This document shows, piece after piece, positions 36,362-48,065 of a DNA stretch of 64,000 bases. The DNA comes from Mytilus californianus (Eukaryota; Mollusca; Bivalvia; Mytilida; Mytilidae). The position numbers and the translations under genes were made by a program. The notes beneath the pieces are model-generated. The model did not search any database. It was not told where the DNA came from and saw nothing but the letters and a program-made list of their open reading frames with translations. Position 1 is the first letter of the stretch. Each line of letters starts with the position of its first letter. The stretch spans positions 21,023,732 to 21,087,731 of the forward strand of contig NW_026262668.1 in the NCBI RefSeq assembly GCF_021869535.1, given 5' to 3'.

Positions 36362-36738
36362 GAATTTTAATGTGCGTATTGTTATGCGTTTACTTTTCTA
36401 CATTGGCTAGAGGTATAGGGGGAGGGTTGAGATCTCATAAACATGTTTAACCCCGCCGCATTTTTGCGCCTGTCCCAAGTCAGGAGCCTCTAGCCTTTGT
36501 TAGTCTTGTATTATTTTTAATTTTAGTTTCTTGTGTACAATTTGGAGTTTAGTATGGCGTTCATTATCACTGAACTAGTATATATATTTGTTTAGGGGCC
36601 AGCTGAAGGACGCCTCCGGGTGCGGGAATTTCTCGCTGCATTGAAGACCTGTTGGTGACCTTCTGCTGTTGTCTGTTCTATGGTCGGGTTGTTGTCTCTT
36701 TGACACATTCCCCATTTCCATTCTCAATTTTATCTTAT
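36362..36738 (+). repeat. Dispersed mussel repeat R2
   Basis: Same order as 29205-29580, including CATGTTTAACCCCGCCGCAT, CCTGTCCCAAGTCAGGAGCC and GGTTGTTGTCTCTTTGACAC. It is inserted in duplicon copy A; copy C shows the uninterrupted sequence GACGGTTCTTATAACTCT. Confidence 0.88.
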
Positions 36739-36930
36739 AACTTTAAATTTTGAATTGCACCGGAGGTTCAAGGATACACATTTATTTATTAAAGTTATAA
36801 ATTGTAAGTGTAACGATGTGTGATTTTCTTTTTAAACAATAGTATATCATGATAAATTGGAATCATACGCAAATTGAAGTTTATTCTATCTGTTTCTCCT
36901 TAACGTTTTGCTTTTTTTTTTAAATGTACC

Positions 36931-38694
36931 GGTAATTGTGGTTTGAAAAATCAAGACACACCTTTGAAATCTAACTCGTAGTCTAAATATGGAAATATCA
37001 TCTCTTATACAGGTGTTTGTCGAATTTTGACAACAGCCTGGCTTTCCCGATGTTATTCGATCTGATACAAGGAGGATAGAATCTGCATGCTTCTGAACAC
37101 TATGTTATTCGATATGATACTATTAATTTGGATTCTGCATGTTTCTGAACACTCAGTCATATTCATACTACTCTTGCACACACGATATTATGTTAAAGAT
37201 TTGTTTTATATTACAAATAAGCTGCTGGCACGATGATCTTTAAACCATGCAATGCTGAATCCGCATTTGTGTGAATGCATTAAAAGAGATATAAAGTATA
37301 TACATGTACACAAATGAAACGTTGACCTAGCTGCACCGGAAACACGTAAAACAATTTCTACTTGAAGTTAAGCAAACATACTGTTTTCAATAATTGACAA
37401 GTGTTGTTACCATATTATTTTTTCATAAAAACATGGACACCAAGGGTGACGGACAGTAAAACCCTTGTCAAAGTGGGTCTGTTTAACTGGAATCCGCTTG
37501 TATTACGCTACACTCAAACAACCGGTACGGCCCAATCTTGTAGGGCAAAATTTTGCCCTGAAGATTTTAACGAGATTAGACGATACTTTGTTACATAGCA
37601 ACGTACAATATCCGAAGATGTAAACAAACAGAACAATTTGTTTCCTGTTGCATAAAACATAAAATAAATGCGTTAAATAAATTACTCTTCTAAATTTAAA
37701 TAAAATAAAAGCAACAATAGTATACCGCTGTTCAAAAGTCATAAATCGATTGAGAGAAAACAAATCCGGGTTACAAACTAAAACTGAGGGAAACACACCA
37801 GGTTGACATTTGATTATCATCTTTTAATTTCAAGGTTTTAAACATCGCCCACACTTTATTATAAGTCATGGGTAAAATCAACAAAGACTTTATCCATCGT
37901 CACAAACTTCTCAAAAATTCAAGAAAAATTAGACTATGATAAATGATAATTACCGACAGAGTTTTAGTCTTGGGGAAGGCACATGTACAATATGGGGTTA
38001 CATTTTTTTTAGTTTGTTTTAAATATCAACCCCACTCCACTCCCTTTTTTTAAACTTACGATCAGTTAATTGAAAAGAGGTAAAAAAACAAATGCAGACT
38101 AGACAAATTTAAAGTAGGTACATGAGTGCTAGAAAAAAAAAATCAAGTTGAAAGGAAACAGTAGAAAAACAATATCCTATCACAAATGGGTAATATTTCT
38201 TAAGAGCAGATCAAGAAGTATTTTGAGTTACAAACTGAAAGCTTCCCAAAAGAACTTCGTGTAGCTGCTCATACATTTAAGAAAGTTTACCATCTACATG
38301 TAAATGTAAGTGTTTTCCTGTCGGATTCCAGTTTTTTTTTATATATTTAAATTATCATTGTTTATTCATTTCGTTCTTTGTTCTAAAATTCAAGTTGGTC
38401 CATATTTATTTCCATTTGGAAAAGAGTTTTATTGTCGATGTACTTAAAGTAAATCTAACCCTCATGAACGCCTAATATACCATTTAAGAACAGCGCTTTA
38501 ATTGCTTTAATCCCTCACCTTGATAGTTATGAATGTTCAATATTCAAATAAATAACAGAATAAAATTTAAAACGAAATTATTATAAAAAAAGTCCTTTGA
38601 TCAATACAATTAAGAGATACGGTTTAAATGCCAATGATAAGACACTATCCACCAGAGACACAAAACAAAACAAAAACAAAAACTAAATGTCAGT
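36931..38694. other. Mostly unassigned stretch containing one R3 copy
   Basis: R3 lies at 37705-37812. Around 37050-37160 a short diverged duplication (GTTATTCGAT-TGATAC, GAATCTGCATG-TTCTGAACAC) gives two units of roughly 75 bp. No gene supported. Confidence 0.45.
37705..37812 (+). repeat. Dispersed repeat R3
   Basis: AGCAACAATAGTATACCGCT, AAATCGATTGAGAGAAAACA and GGGTTACAAACTAAAACTGA, co-linear with 36222-36316. Confidence 0.8.
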
Positions 38695-39355
38695 GTAAAA
38701 GGTCAGTATCATGAAAAAATGAAAACATATGATTTAGATTTACAAAACGTCATCAGCGTAAGAGCAATAACAACATTAACAAAACCAATAACATTATTGA
38801 CAAAAACAATAACAACATTAACAAAACAAGTAACAACGTTAACAAAACCAATATCAACATTAACGAAACCAATTTTACTGTACCAGGCCTGCGTTTCACA
38901 AAATATCTGACGGCAAAAATAAATCGGAAGTAAACTGTATTGTACATGACTTGCGATACCTTTTTTTTTTTTGCGAAACGCAGACCGGGTTCGCATTTCG
39001 ACAATTATATGTCTCATCAGCGTTGTTCGAAGTCAAAATTAATGTACATGAAGTTCAAATTCAAAACACAATACTAAATGCACAGAATAAAGCAAAGGAT
39101 GTCTAAATTGTACATTTGAACCAGTACCTGGTCTATTTCTTCATTTAGCCATAGATTGAACTTTTCAAGGTAATGAAATAAAAGATCCTTTACATAAATA
39201 TAAATTAGTACAGAATTATTTCCCTATGGGAGATAATGAAGAGAAACATATTAGCAAGAAGCACAAAGATAATTAAGTGTTAATTTCACCAATGTATAAT
39301 TGACGGTTCTTATAACTCTGTATTCTGAATTGCACCGGAGGTTCAAGGATCAAAG
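38695..39355. repeat. Duplicon copy C (partial)
   Basis: It aligns with 35725-36200 of copy A and 43020-43520 of copy B, then with the segment that follows the insertions in A and B (TTAATTTCACCAATGTATAA, GACGGTTCTTATAACTCTG, TTGCACCGGAGGTTCAAGGA). It has neither the LINE of B nor the R2/R3 insertions of A, so it is the natural empty-site reference. A 21-bp expansion (38763-38873) is specific to this copy. Confidence 0.85.
38763..38873. repeat. 21-bp minisatellite, about five units
   Basis: The unit ACATTAACAAAACCAATAAC(A) repeats about five times with substitutions. Copies A and B of the duplicon have a single unit (ACATTAACGAAACCAATTTT), so the expansion arose after duplication. The period of 21 keeps frames open on both strands (TLTKPIT on plus, FVNVVIG on minus). 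Confidence 0.88.
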
Positions 39356-40140
39356 TTGCTTGTTCACAAACACCGTTTAATGTGTTTGTGTGTCACCAAT
39401 AAATTATCTAAATTGGTCACTGCTAATATTAAACTGGTTTATTATTTAATTTTAAATATAATATCATTGGATGATATTATCCCGCAAAGTGATGTTTTAT
39501 GAATTGATATATTTATAGAGTCTTTTAATTAATTCAAGAATGGAATAGTTTACTTGTTAAGTAAGAAATATATTTAGGTTAATCGAAGCTCGAATTAATT
39601 ATAGCAAGGATCATTTTGTATGATTTCCAATCCGTCCCCCCATTATATACAGAATATGTTTATATATTTGAGCACTATACATATTTTTCGAAAATATATT
39701 TGTTTTTCATCGTAACTTATTATTTACATGTTCGTACATGATTTTTTTATTTATTTTGTAGATAGTCTAAAAGTTAAGATCTTTTCTGTTAAGGTGTTTT
39801 AGGCATGTTTTTTGGAAAATATATGTGCTGTTAACTTTTATTGACTAATTTGCTGTTATCTGTTTTCTTGAAATTGACATTGTTGTTAACTGTTATTGAA
39901 AAAGGACCCCTGTTAACTGTTTTTTTTTTATTCTTAAATTAACTGTTTTCTCGTTTCAGATAATTTAAATTGCTGTTATCTATTATCAGTATTTAAAATT
40001 TACTGTTATCTGTTTTGAGAGGAAATACAAAATTGTTAACCTGTTAACTCCATCTTGCTCCCCTCAAAAGTTGGATCTGTCGCGGTCAATGTGCTTTTTG
40101 GTGTACATTTTATGTTTTTTGTTTATTTGATAAAATTGTA
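39356..40140. other. Unassigned T-rich stretch
   Basis: Between 39780 and 40050 the words 'CTGTTAACTGT', 'GCTGTTATCTGTTTTC' and 'TTACTGTTATCTG' recur irregularly, a degenerate CTGTTA(A/T)CTGTT repeat without a fixed period. No gene. Confidence 0.5.
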
Positions 40141-40455
40141 AAAGGAATAGGCCCGGTAAGACCCCCTTTGTGCCCCAAATATGGCATTTTTACCAATTTG
40201 GTAAAATGTAAACTTTTAGCTATTTATTGGAAAGAAGAATTCTTCTGTTCCATAAATATGGACTGTTTTTGACAATACAATGCACATGCATCCGGTAATA
40301 ACATCATAAATTCATGCAATATTACTGAAATTTTCACTGGTTTAGCATTTGTGCTAATTTTAAGACGGTTTTTGTCCAAAATGGAAGTGAGCGCATTTGT
40401 GTTCAGTCTTAATATTTAAATATATGTTGTATTTGACGATAATATTTAAAATATA
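40141..40455. mobile_element. Half copy of the 2235-2991 foldback element
   Basis: It begins AAAGGAATAGGCCCGGTAAG and continues colinearly with the reverse complement of 2991 back to about 2700, including the AGACGGTTTTTGTCCAAAAT / GGAAGTGAGCGCATTTGTGT arm and the loop TTTAAATATATGTTGTA. It ends at the junction with an R1 tail (40457), so the other half is missing. Confidence 0.75.
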
Positions 40456-40456
40456 T

Positions 40457-40860
40457 AAGTACAGATCTGAGAGTACTCGCAGTTACGGACAGCTAGTTCA
40501 AAGCCAATAACAACTAATTAAAAAAAATCACGTATCTAAGACTAAAATATCAGTATACTTCCAACATCCAATGGATTTGGTGGAAAGACGTTATTATCAG
40601 TCAGAGAAAAAAACATGGCCAAAATGCCAAACGATCGACAGATTGTAGTGCCGCTAAAGTGCAAATGTGTTATAACAAAACTATTAGTATGAATTTAATT
40701 TACTGATAACAAAATCAATATTTATACCAATGAAAACAATATTCAAAGATCTAATTACAGTGTTGAATTCGTAACCTTTTAAAATACGTTTATTTAAAGG
40801 ATTGATAAGTTTATCCGGATCGTATATACATTTCCAGGCTCGGTAAACAACATCACCGTA
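40457..40860 (+). repeat. R1 3' part with long tail
   Basis: It starts within R1 at AAGTACAGATCTGAGAGTAC, runs to the 'AGACGTTATTATCAGTCAGA' end block, then TGATAACAAAATCAATATTT and GGATTGATAAGTTTATCCGG. It fuses directly to the foldback half copy on its left. Confidence 0.78.
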
Positions 40861-41045
40861 AAATTTAGGATGTTGCTTTCTGTACTTTCTTCACTGGTTT
40901 TCCCTCGCACTTCCACTGTGCGGTTGCCGAAGTACTAACGAGAGGTCGCGTAGTTAAAGTCACTGTATACGGAAAATCTATCGACACAATTGGTCGGCGC
41001 GTTAACGTCTCTTTTTATAAGTTAAAAGTCCTATAGAAGACATAT
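40861..41045 (+). other. GC-richer island with a short open frame, unrecognised
   Basis: One frame is open for about 48 codons to a TAG near 41034, with a basic, protein-like composition (RGRVVKVTVYGKSIDTIGRR). It could be the decayed tail of an LTR retrotransposon pol, but I see no integrase, LTR or polypurine tract to prove it. Confidence 0.25.
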
Positions 41046-41154
41046 CAACCATACCGGGTACATAAGAAAATGAAAATGAAAAGTGAAAAAGAAGCACATA
41101 TACATTTGTTTTTAAATATTTGGTTTAAGTCGACTTTAAATCATACTCAAGCGA

Positions 41155-42030
41155 TGCAATATAAGAATAAGATGTGGTATGATTGCCAATGAGACAACTT
41201 TGCACTAAAGTCCATATGACGTAGACGTCAGCAATTAAAGGTCACTTAAAGGCCGTCAACAATGAACAAAACCCATACCGCATAGCACAGGCACATACAG
41301 AATATTGCGGGATTAAACGTGTATGGGCTTTCAAGCCTCTCATGAACTTGGACAGTGGTTTGCTTGGACAACATAAGAACAAAGTTAACTATTAAAATCA
41401 ATAGAAATGGGCTTGACCAATCAGATCGATATTTACAAAAACACGAAAGACACAAAGTACTGATCTAAGAGTAATCGCATTTATACTGAAAGGCAATAAC
41501 AACTTATAGAAAAATCTTGTAACCAATACAAAATATCAATAAGAACTCAGTCAATAGATTAAGTGTAAAGACAGTCATCATAAGCAGTATAAGAAAATAT
41601 GACCTTAATTGTGCATTGCCAAAATATAAGTGTCGACAGGATGTAGGACCGTAGTGTTAAAAACTGTATAGCGATACAATTTTAGTTAAGTTTAATTATT
41701 GATAACAAAATCAATGATAGTGCTGATAAAAAAACAACAGTCAAAAATCTAATTGCAGTGTTAAATTGATAACCCTTTAAAACATGTTTATTTAAAGGAT
41801 CGATAAAATTAAATGAATCGATTCTAAAAGAACTATTGCATAACTCTCCGTGTGATTTTGGCTGTTGTAGAGGAACCCAAACTAACACACTCTGCTTTTA
41901 GATGTATAACACTATATCTAGTATAAAATACAAACCCAAAACTAAAAGACATTTAGTAAGAGGTTAAAAATTAAGGTCTTTAACAATAGGCAGGTGTACA
42001 ATATATTCAAGTTCTAATTTTCCTTCTCTT
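41155..42030 (+). repeat. R1 copy with internal deletion and long tail
   Basis: ATAAGAATAAGATGTGGTAT and TGCCAATGAGACAACTTTGC, then a jump from ACCCATACCGCATAG to CACAGGCACATACAGAATAT, which removes about 130 bp including the CCTGACTTGGGACAGG core. The tail at 41560-42024 is nearly identical to 30115-30583. Confidence 0.82.
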
Positions 42031-42070
42031 AAAAGCTATAAAAGAAATAAACAAAGAGTTGTCAACGAGC

Positions 42071-43523
42071 AATCGTTTTTTGCTATGCCTCAACGAGGCA
42101 GTAATCCAACGAAACTAATGACATTTAGACAATTAGAAAACCCAAATTGTATAGTAAGTATAAGCATGGCAAATGTAAAACGCTTTGTCAAAACAATAAA
42201 CGAAAAACAAATTTGACAAATAGCAACACACGACAACTATTGATTTACAGGTTACTGACTTGGGATAGGCACATAAACATGTGACGAGGTTTAACATGTT
42301 TGCTATCACTCAACCCTCCCTTTACCTAGGACAGTTGTGTTTCAACACAACATAGGGAAAAACGATGATAAAAAATCAGTTGGAAAGGGCTTGAATCCTC
42401 AGATGGCACAAAACCCAAAAATCAACACTAAAAAAAGACAAAAGTCTCAGAGTACTCGCCTTAAACGAAAGCTAGTTATAAGTGAATTACAACTGATGAA
42501 ATAAAACAGTTTTCTCTAGACGACTGAAATATGTACACATCAAAAGGATTGCGTTCGTTCTAAGAATTCACGTCATGATTAATCTTCATATTGGTTTAGT
42601 GCATGTTACAAAGTACAGAAGACTTTGAGATCTTCCAGTAATTCACAGGAAAAAGAGAGCGAACAAAACTTTCCTGAATGACAAAATAGTATTTTAAAAA
42701 GATTTTTGGAGTATGTTTGGCATTTTGTGCATTTTGCATGGCACGGCAATATTTGTGGATATTCACATGCATTTTTGTTAAATAATCTGGCTGCAGAGGC
42801 ATACTATTTTCAAACTATCGTGGAAACCGCAGATAATCACAAGGGTGAATTTTGATTTACTGCAGCTCAATTCATGTTTGGAATGTGGTTTTTAAAGTAC
42901 GTGAACATACTACATTGTATGTTGTAATAAAGGGAAAACATAATAATGAAATTAAAGGGGGCTGCTCTCTCACAAAGAAAACAAAAGACGTAATTTAATT
43001 AATAAAAACAAATGTGGATGTATAAGGTCAGAATCATGAAAATGAACGTTATCAATGTATAACCAATAACAACATTAACGAAACCAATTTTACTGCACCA
43101 GGCCTGCGTTTCGCAAAAATATCTGATGGCAGAAATATATCTAAGTGATCTGAATTGTCCATGATCTACGATCAATTTTAGTCGCATGATTGTTTTTTTG
43201 CAGAACGCAGACCGATTGCGCATTTCGACAATTGTATGTCTCGTCAGTGTTGCTCGAGGTCAAAATTAATGTATATGATGTTCAAATTTCAAAACGCAAT
43301 ACTAAATACACAGAATAAAGGGAAGCCTTTCTTAATTGCAATTTTGAACTAGCACGTGGCTTATTACTTCATTCAGCAATAGATTGAAGGTAATAAAATA
43401 CCAGCACAGCTGTTTCTTTTATATAAATGTTTCATCAGACTATAAAACAATTTCCCTTGGAGAGATAATGACGAGACTTAAACAAATTAGCAGGAAACAC
43501 AATGATAATTAAGTGTTAATGTC
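42071..43523. repeat. Duplicon copy B, left part
   Basis: Co-linear with copy A from TTTTTTGCTATGCCTCAACG to AATGATAATTAAGTGTTAAT. It is interrupted after TTAATGTC (43516-43523) by the LINE at 43524-48709 and resumes at 48710. Confidence 0.88.
43516..43523. repeat. Left target-site duplication TTAATGTC
   Basis: These eight bases lie directly before the T19 run that is the reverse-strand poly(A) tail. They recur at 48710-48717. Copies A and C of the duplicon carry the site once. Confidence 0.85.
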
Positions 43524-44268
43524 TTTTTTTTTTTTTTTTTTTGAAAGTAAATATCTTTTATTACATATCTGCTGTTTTAACAATTTACTCGGATTACAGC
43601 GTTAGCCCGAGTATCCCTGTTATTAGTTACTGAATTTCCAGGGAAAAAGCTCAGTAAAAAAGTAGTCAATTATTAAAAGTATTAACATATACATTCTTTA
43701 AAATACAGTGTATACATATAAAGTATAGAATTCCGTGGTATAAATCACGTGTTTACGGAACATCTATTTGCTTTCCGAAATTGTATTCATTTTCCCATAT
43801 TTATAATCAATCATTGACACAGTTATTTTGAACTTGACGTTTTGTGCTGGATTAGTTAACCTGTTTACTAATTCATTGTCCGAAAACTAGTGCCAAAAAA
43901 GCACATGTTTGTAGTTAACAAATTGTTGGATTAGATTAAACTGGTTTGGTAAGTATTATATATTATTCATTATGTATATAGAATTAAAGTGTTTAAATAT
44001 CAGGAAGTATAGTAGAAATAAAAAAAACAAATATATCAACATGTGATTTGATACCAACACACACAAAATTACTTGAGGATACTTAGTGTAAAACAAAAAA
44101 GTGCTGAATTATGTTCATTTTAGTTTCAAAGTATAATAAATAAAGTGTCTTGTTTTGTATGTTTATACATAGAAAAAGTAGAAAACCAACAACAACAATA
44201 TAAAGTCTAGAAAAGGTATTTTGACTTCAATGACCTTTATCTACTGAGACATCATTCATACATTTCAA

Positions 44269-44634
44269 TTACATATATTTTTGAATATTTTTTAGCATCT
44301 GACTTATTGTTTTATTTCTATATTCCATCAGATAATATCTGTATTTATATTCTTGTTTAAATATTTCATACACATTAACTTGATTTGTCTTATTGTTTGA
44401 AATGCAATTGCATTTGTGCAGAGTGAATAAAATAACTGTCAAGAGATAATTAATATCATTTAATGAGTCGTCTCCTATTTTATATCCTACCACCAAATGT
44501 TTTAAAGTAATTTTATGCTTATCAATATGAAGTTTATTTAATAGAATACAGATTTTATTCCAAAAAACTTTAAAATAAGTACATTCCATTAAATTGTGTT
44601 GATAAGTATCTGGTACCCCACACACTGAACACAA
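44269..44634 (-). pseudogene. LINE ORF2 C-terminal zinc-finger segment
   Basis: The frame reads CSVCGVPDTYQHNLMECTYF near its start, a C-x2-C-x7-H-x4-C knuckle of the kind found C-terminal to RT in L1/Tx1-type ORF2. A helical tail follows (HLVVGYKIGDDSLNDINYLL). The related LINE at 55883-62990 has CALCKCTDNYQHFFNDC in the same place. The frame is cut off from the upstream RT by a frameshift. Confidence 0.8.
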
Positions 44635-45568
44635 ATTAGTGTTCTTAATTTACCAGGTGAAAAGATGTGTACCTACAGGTAATATATAGTGTAATAATTT
44701 CCATCGAATCATTTTTAATTTATTGTCTTCTAAATAATTGAAAATCAAATTTAATGTGTATTTGATATTTGGTTGATTTTTATCTATATTTAATTCTTTC
44801 TGCCATCGTGTAAACCCTATAGGTATATCTTTACTAACATTTGATAGAATTATAAATATCTTTATTATTAATTTTTTGTAAATCGTATATAATTGCGCCT
44901 TGTTTTAAAGAGAGTTGTTTTTCACACTCAACAATAGGTTTTGATGAATCTTCTTTTTGTAATATATATTTCCAGTTATTTGGTATACTCTTTCTTATTT
45001 GTATTATTTCAACAATCCAATTTCTTTTACATTTTAACTTATTGAGGATTTTTTTCTTTTGATATTCTACCTTTGTCATCAATTATGTCATTTACATAGA
45101 TTATTTTGTCTTTTATCCAATGATTAAATACTAAACTGTGCCCGTTTAACTTTATATATTTATTACCCCATTTTATTTGTTGTCTAATGTTTTCTGGTTT
45201 GTTAGTTTGACCGCCACCATATCGTGCCCACGTTTTTAGTATTTCAAAGTAGAAGTAAGGGATTTTGCTCTTTTGGTAATTAATGGATTTTAAATTATCC
45301 AGATTCATGTGAAATATTAGAAAATTTGATCCATACTGATTTAAGTAAAATGTTGGAATAATTTTCCAATTTGACTGTTCACCTTCCATTAATCTTTTCA
45401 CCCATTTAATTTTTATTGCATCAATAAACTTGTCAATATCTATCATTCCAAGACCTCCTTCATTTTTTTTTCATATTAATTGTATTTCTTTTAATTTTTT
45501 CTTGTTTATGGTCCCAAATGAAGTCATAAATCATTTTTTTAAACTTATATAATGAATCTTTGTCAATG

Positions 45569-46540
45569 TTAGAAACTGAAGCTAAATATGTAATATTGGG
45601 TATAACTAGAGATTTCACAACTGCTATTTTTCCGATCATTGTTAACTTTCTTTTCTTCCATGAGTTTAGAATTTTTTTCAGATTTTTGAAGTTGTTTTTC
45701 TATATTTAAATTCATACATTGAGATTTATTATGTCCAAAGTAAATACCTAAGCTTTTAACAGTCTCTTTGCTCCAGTTAATATTTTCAAAATTGTCCTGA
45801 ATGTGTTTTAATTTACCGAAAGCTAATCCTTCAGTTTTAGTTCGATTTAAAATAAGTCCTGATAAAGAACCAAATATTTCAATTATATTAAGTGATTGAG
45901 TAATTTCATCTTTAGAGCATAGAAACAATGTAGTATCATCAGCTAACTGGCTTATTATAAGGCTGTGTGTTTTTCCATCTAACTTTATGTTTATTCCTTT
46001 AAGGTTATTGTCAGTTCTTATTCTACAGGCTAATATTTCGACTGCAAAAACAAATAAAATGGCGCTTAAAGGACATCCTTGACGAATTCCTCTAAAAATT
46101 TTCAGTGTGCTTGAAATCCATCTATTATTTGAAATACATGCCTTAATATCTGCATACAAGGTTTTGACCCATCTTAACATAGAATTTTCAATACCAAATT
46201 TTGTTAGTGATTGATACATGAATTCCCACTCTAGGGAATCAAAGGCTTTGGAGAAGTCTAGAAAAAGTAAAGCACCATCTATTTTTAATTTTTCTGCATG
46301 ATCAATAATGTCTTGTATTTGACGTTTATTAAAACCTATATAACGGTTTTTGATGTATCCATTTTGGTCACTGTGGATAATTTTTGACATAAGAGGTTTT
46401 AATCCTTGGGCTAATGTATATGCAATAATTTTAACATCAACATTCAATAGCGTAAATGGTCTGTAATTACCTAAATCAGTGGGGTCTCCTTTTTTAAATA
46501 TTAGAGAAATAAGGCCTATTTTTTGTGATTCAGACAACAT
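45569..46540 (-). pseudogene. LINE reverse-transcriptase core (longest intact frame)
   Basis: 323 codons with RT motifs in order: ISLIFKKGDPTDLGNYRPFT, HSDQNGYIKNRYIGFNKRQI, ALLFLDFSKAFDSLEWEF, GIRQGCPLSAILF, ADDTTLF, SGLILNRTKTEG and KSLGIYFG. The catalytic Asp residues are all present. After NSKLMEEKK the frame runs into nonsense residues through a frameshift. Confidence 0.88.
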
Positions 46541-46955
46541 CCCTTCTTTATAGCAATAATTGAAGCTTTGAATTGCAAAATTCTTTAATTTGTCCCAAAA
46601 TTCTCTGTAAAACTCTACTGAAAGTCCGTCTAGGCCGGGGGATTTATTTAATTGGATTTTGAAAAATTGATTTTGTACATTCTTCTGTTGTGAGAAGTCC
46701 GTTTAGAGAATTGCTTTCCTCTTTACTCAACGATTGTTTAATATTTGTATCCTTTATATAGTTGTTTATAAAAATTTTATCTGGTTTAGTGCTAGTGTAA
46801 AGTTTTTCATAATATTTCTTTTCAAAATTTAGTATTTCTGATTGTTTTGAAATTATCTCCCCTTTCTCATTCTTTAAATTTATTATATTTTTTCTTGTTT
46901 GTCTACTTTTCTCTAATCCTAGAAAAAATTTAGTGTTCTTTTCCCCTTCTTCTAT

Positions 46956-47645
46956 TCATTTTATCCTAGAACGTATCTGTGCACCTTTTACTTTATAACT
47001 ATAAAGAGATTCTATCTTACTTTCTAACAAATTGATTTCCTTCTTTTCCACTTCACTTAATTTTTTGTTATCGTTTTTTTCCTGTAATATTTGAAGTTTT
47101 TTTTCCAAATCTTGAATTTCATTTTTTCTTTGCTTAGCTTTATTTTTACAAAACTGTATTGTTAATTCTCTTACCTCAATTTTAAACAAATCCCATAATT
47201 GTGATAGGTTTTCAGTGTTATTGCTTTTGAGTATAAAATAGTCAATTATATTTTCTATTTTTTCTTTATAATATTTATCAGTAAGCACACTATTGTTTAT
47301 TTTAAAGAACCCTTTACCCTTATTATCATTAGACATGTTGATTTTCAGTGAAATTGCCTGATAGTCTGTACTAGAAATCAGGGCTGGTCTAATATCTGTA
47401 GACTTTATCATAATTCTCAATTCCTTGCCGGTTAGAAAATAATCTATTCTACTTGCCTCATCATCTTTATTTTTACGTTTCCATGTATATTGATATAGTT
47501 TTGGATGTAATTGTCTCCATATATCCTCTAGTTTATTTGTTTTTATTAAAGTTTTCAAACTATTTGTAATTTTTTGTTCTCTATTTTTGTTATTATTTTT
47601 TCTATCTGCACTACTCAATGTTTCGGTCATATCTCCTCCTATCAC
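46956..47645 (-). pseudogene. LINE endonuclease C-terminal half
   Basis: 229 codons beginning at GGDMTETLSSADRK, then LEDIWRQLHPK, YTWKRKNKDDEASRIDYFLT and SSTDYQAISL. A coiled, Lys/Glu-rich linker follows. The substitution of Tyr for the usual His of the S-x-D-H box suggests the enzyme was already impaired. Confidence 0.85.
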
Positions 47646-47795
47646 TAAAATTCCAAGACTGTGCTCTTCGATTATTTTATTTACATTTTTAAAGAAGACA
47701 TTTCTCTTTTTCTTCTCATTTGGTGCATATAATTAATCAAAGAGAATATATTGTTGTTTATTTCAACATTTACCAAAATTATGCGACCTTCTTGA

Positions 47796-48065
47796 TCAGT
47801 ATAAGTATCGATTATCTTTGAATTTAATGTTTTTTTTTTTTATAAATATAGCTACATCTTTTGATTGAGTGGTGCCAAAACTATGAACGATATCTGCAGC
47901 ATATTCATTGCTAACTTTATTTTCTATTTCTACAACAAAATGAGTTTCTTGGATAAAAAGTATGTCTGTTTTTTTATATTTCAACCATGTATAAAGTCTA
48001 TTTCTTTTTTCTTTTTGAACTAGTCCTTGACAATTTAAGGAACAGATGTGTAAAGTTTTATTCAT
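47796..48065 (-). pseudogene. LINE endonuclease N-terminal part
   Basis: It starts MNKTLHICSLNCQGLVQKEK, a typical ORF2 start, continues DILFIQETHFV and GTTQSKDVAIFI, and then breaks at a poly(A) slippage site near 47830. The first ATG of ORF2 is credible because the APE fold begins immediately. Confidence 0.85.

Larger units (their letters stand above)
34776..36925. repeat. Duplicon copy A
   Basis: It is co-linear with copy B (42071-43523 joined to 48710-48925). Both start TTTTTTGCTATGCCTCAACG, contain a diverged R1-like segment (34920-35180) and CAGAAGACTTTGAGATCTTC, and end with CACCGGAGGTTCAAGGATAC and CTGTTTCTCCTTAACGTTTT. Copy A carries two insertions that B and C lack: an R3 repeat (36222-36316) and an R2 repeat (36362-36738). 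The LINE insertion site found in B is uninterrupted here at 36319-36326. Confidence 0.85.

Noticed and set aside
40861-41034. Possible LTR-retrotransposon pol tail
   Set aside because: Only a short basic frame is visible; no LTR, integrase motif or polypurine tract.
35710-43223. Similar minus-strand ORFs in duplicon copies (FCETQAW, KIGFVNVVIG)
   Set aside because: The similarity reflects DNA duplication. Indels shift the frame between copies, so there is no sign of protein-level constraint.
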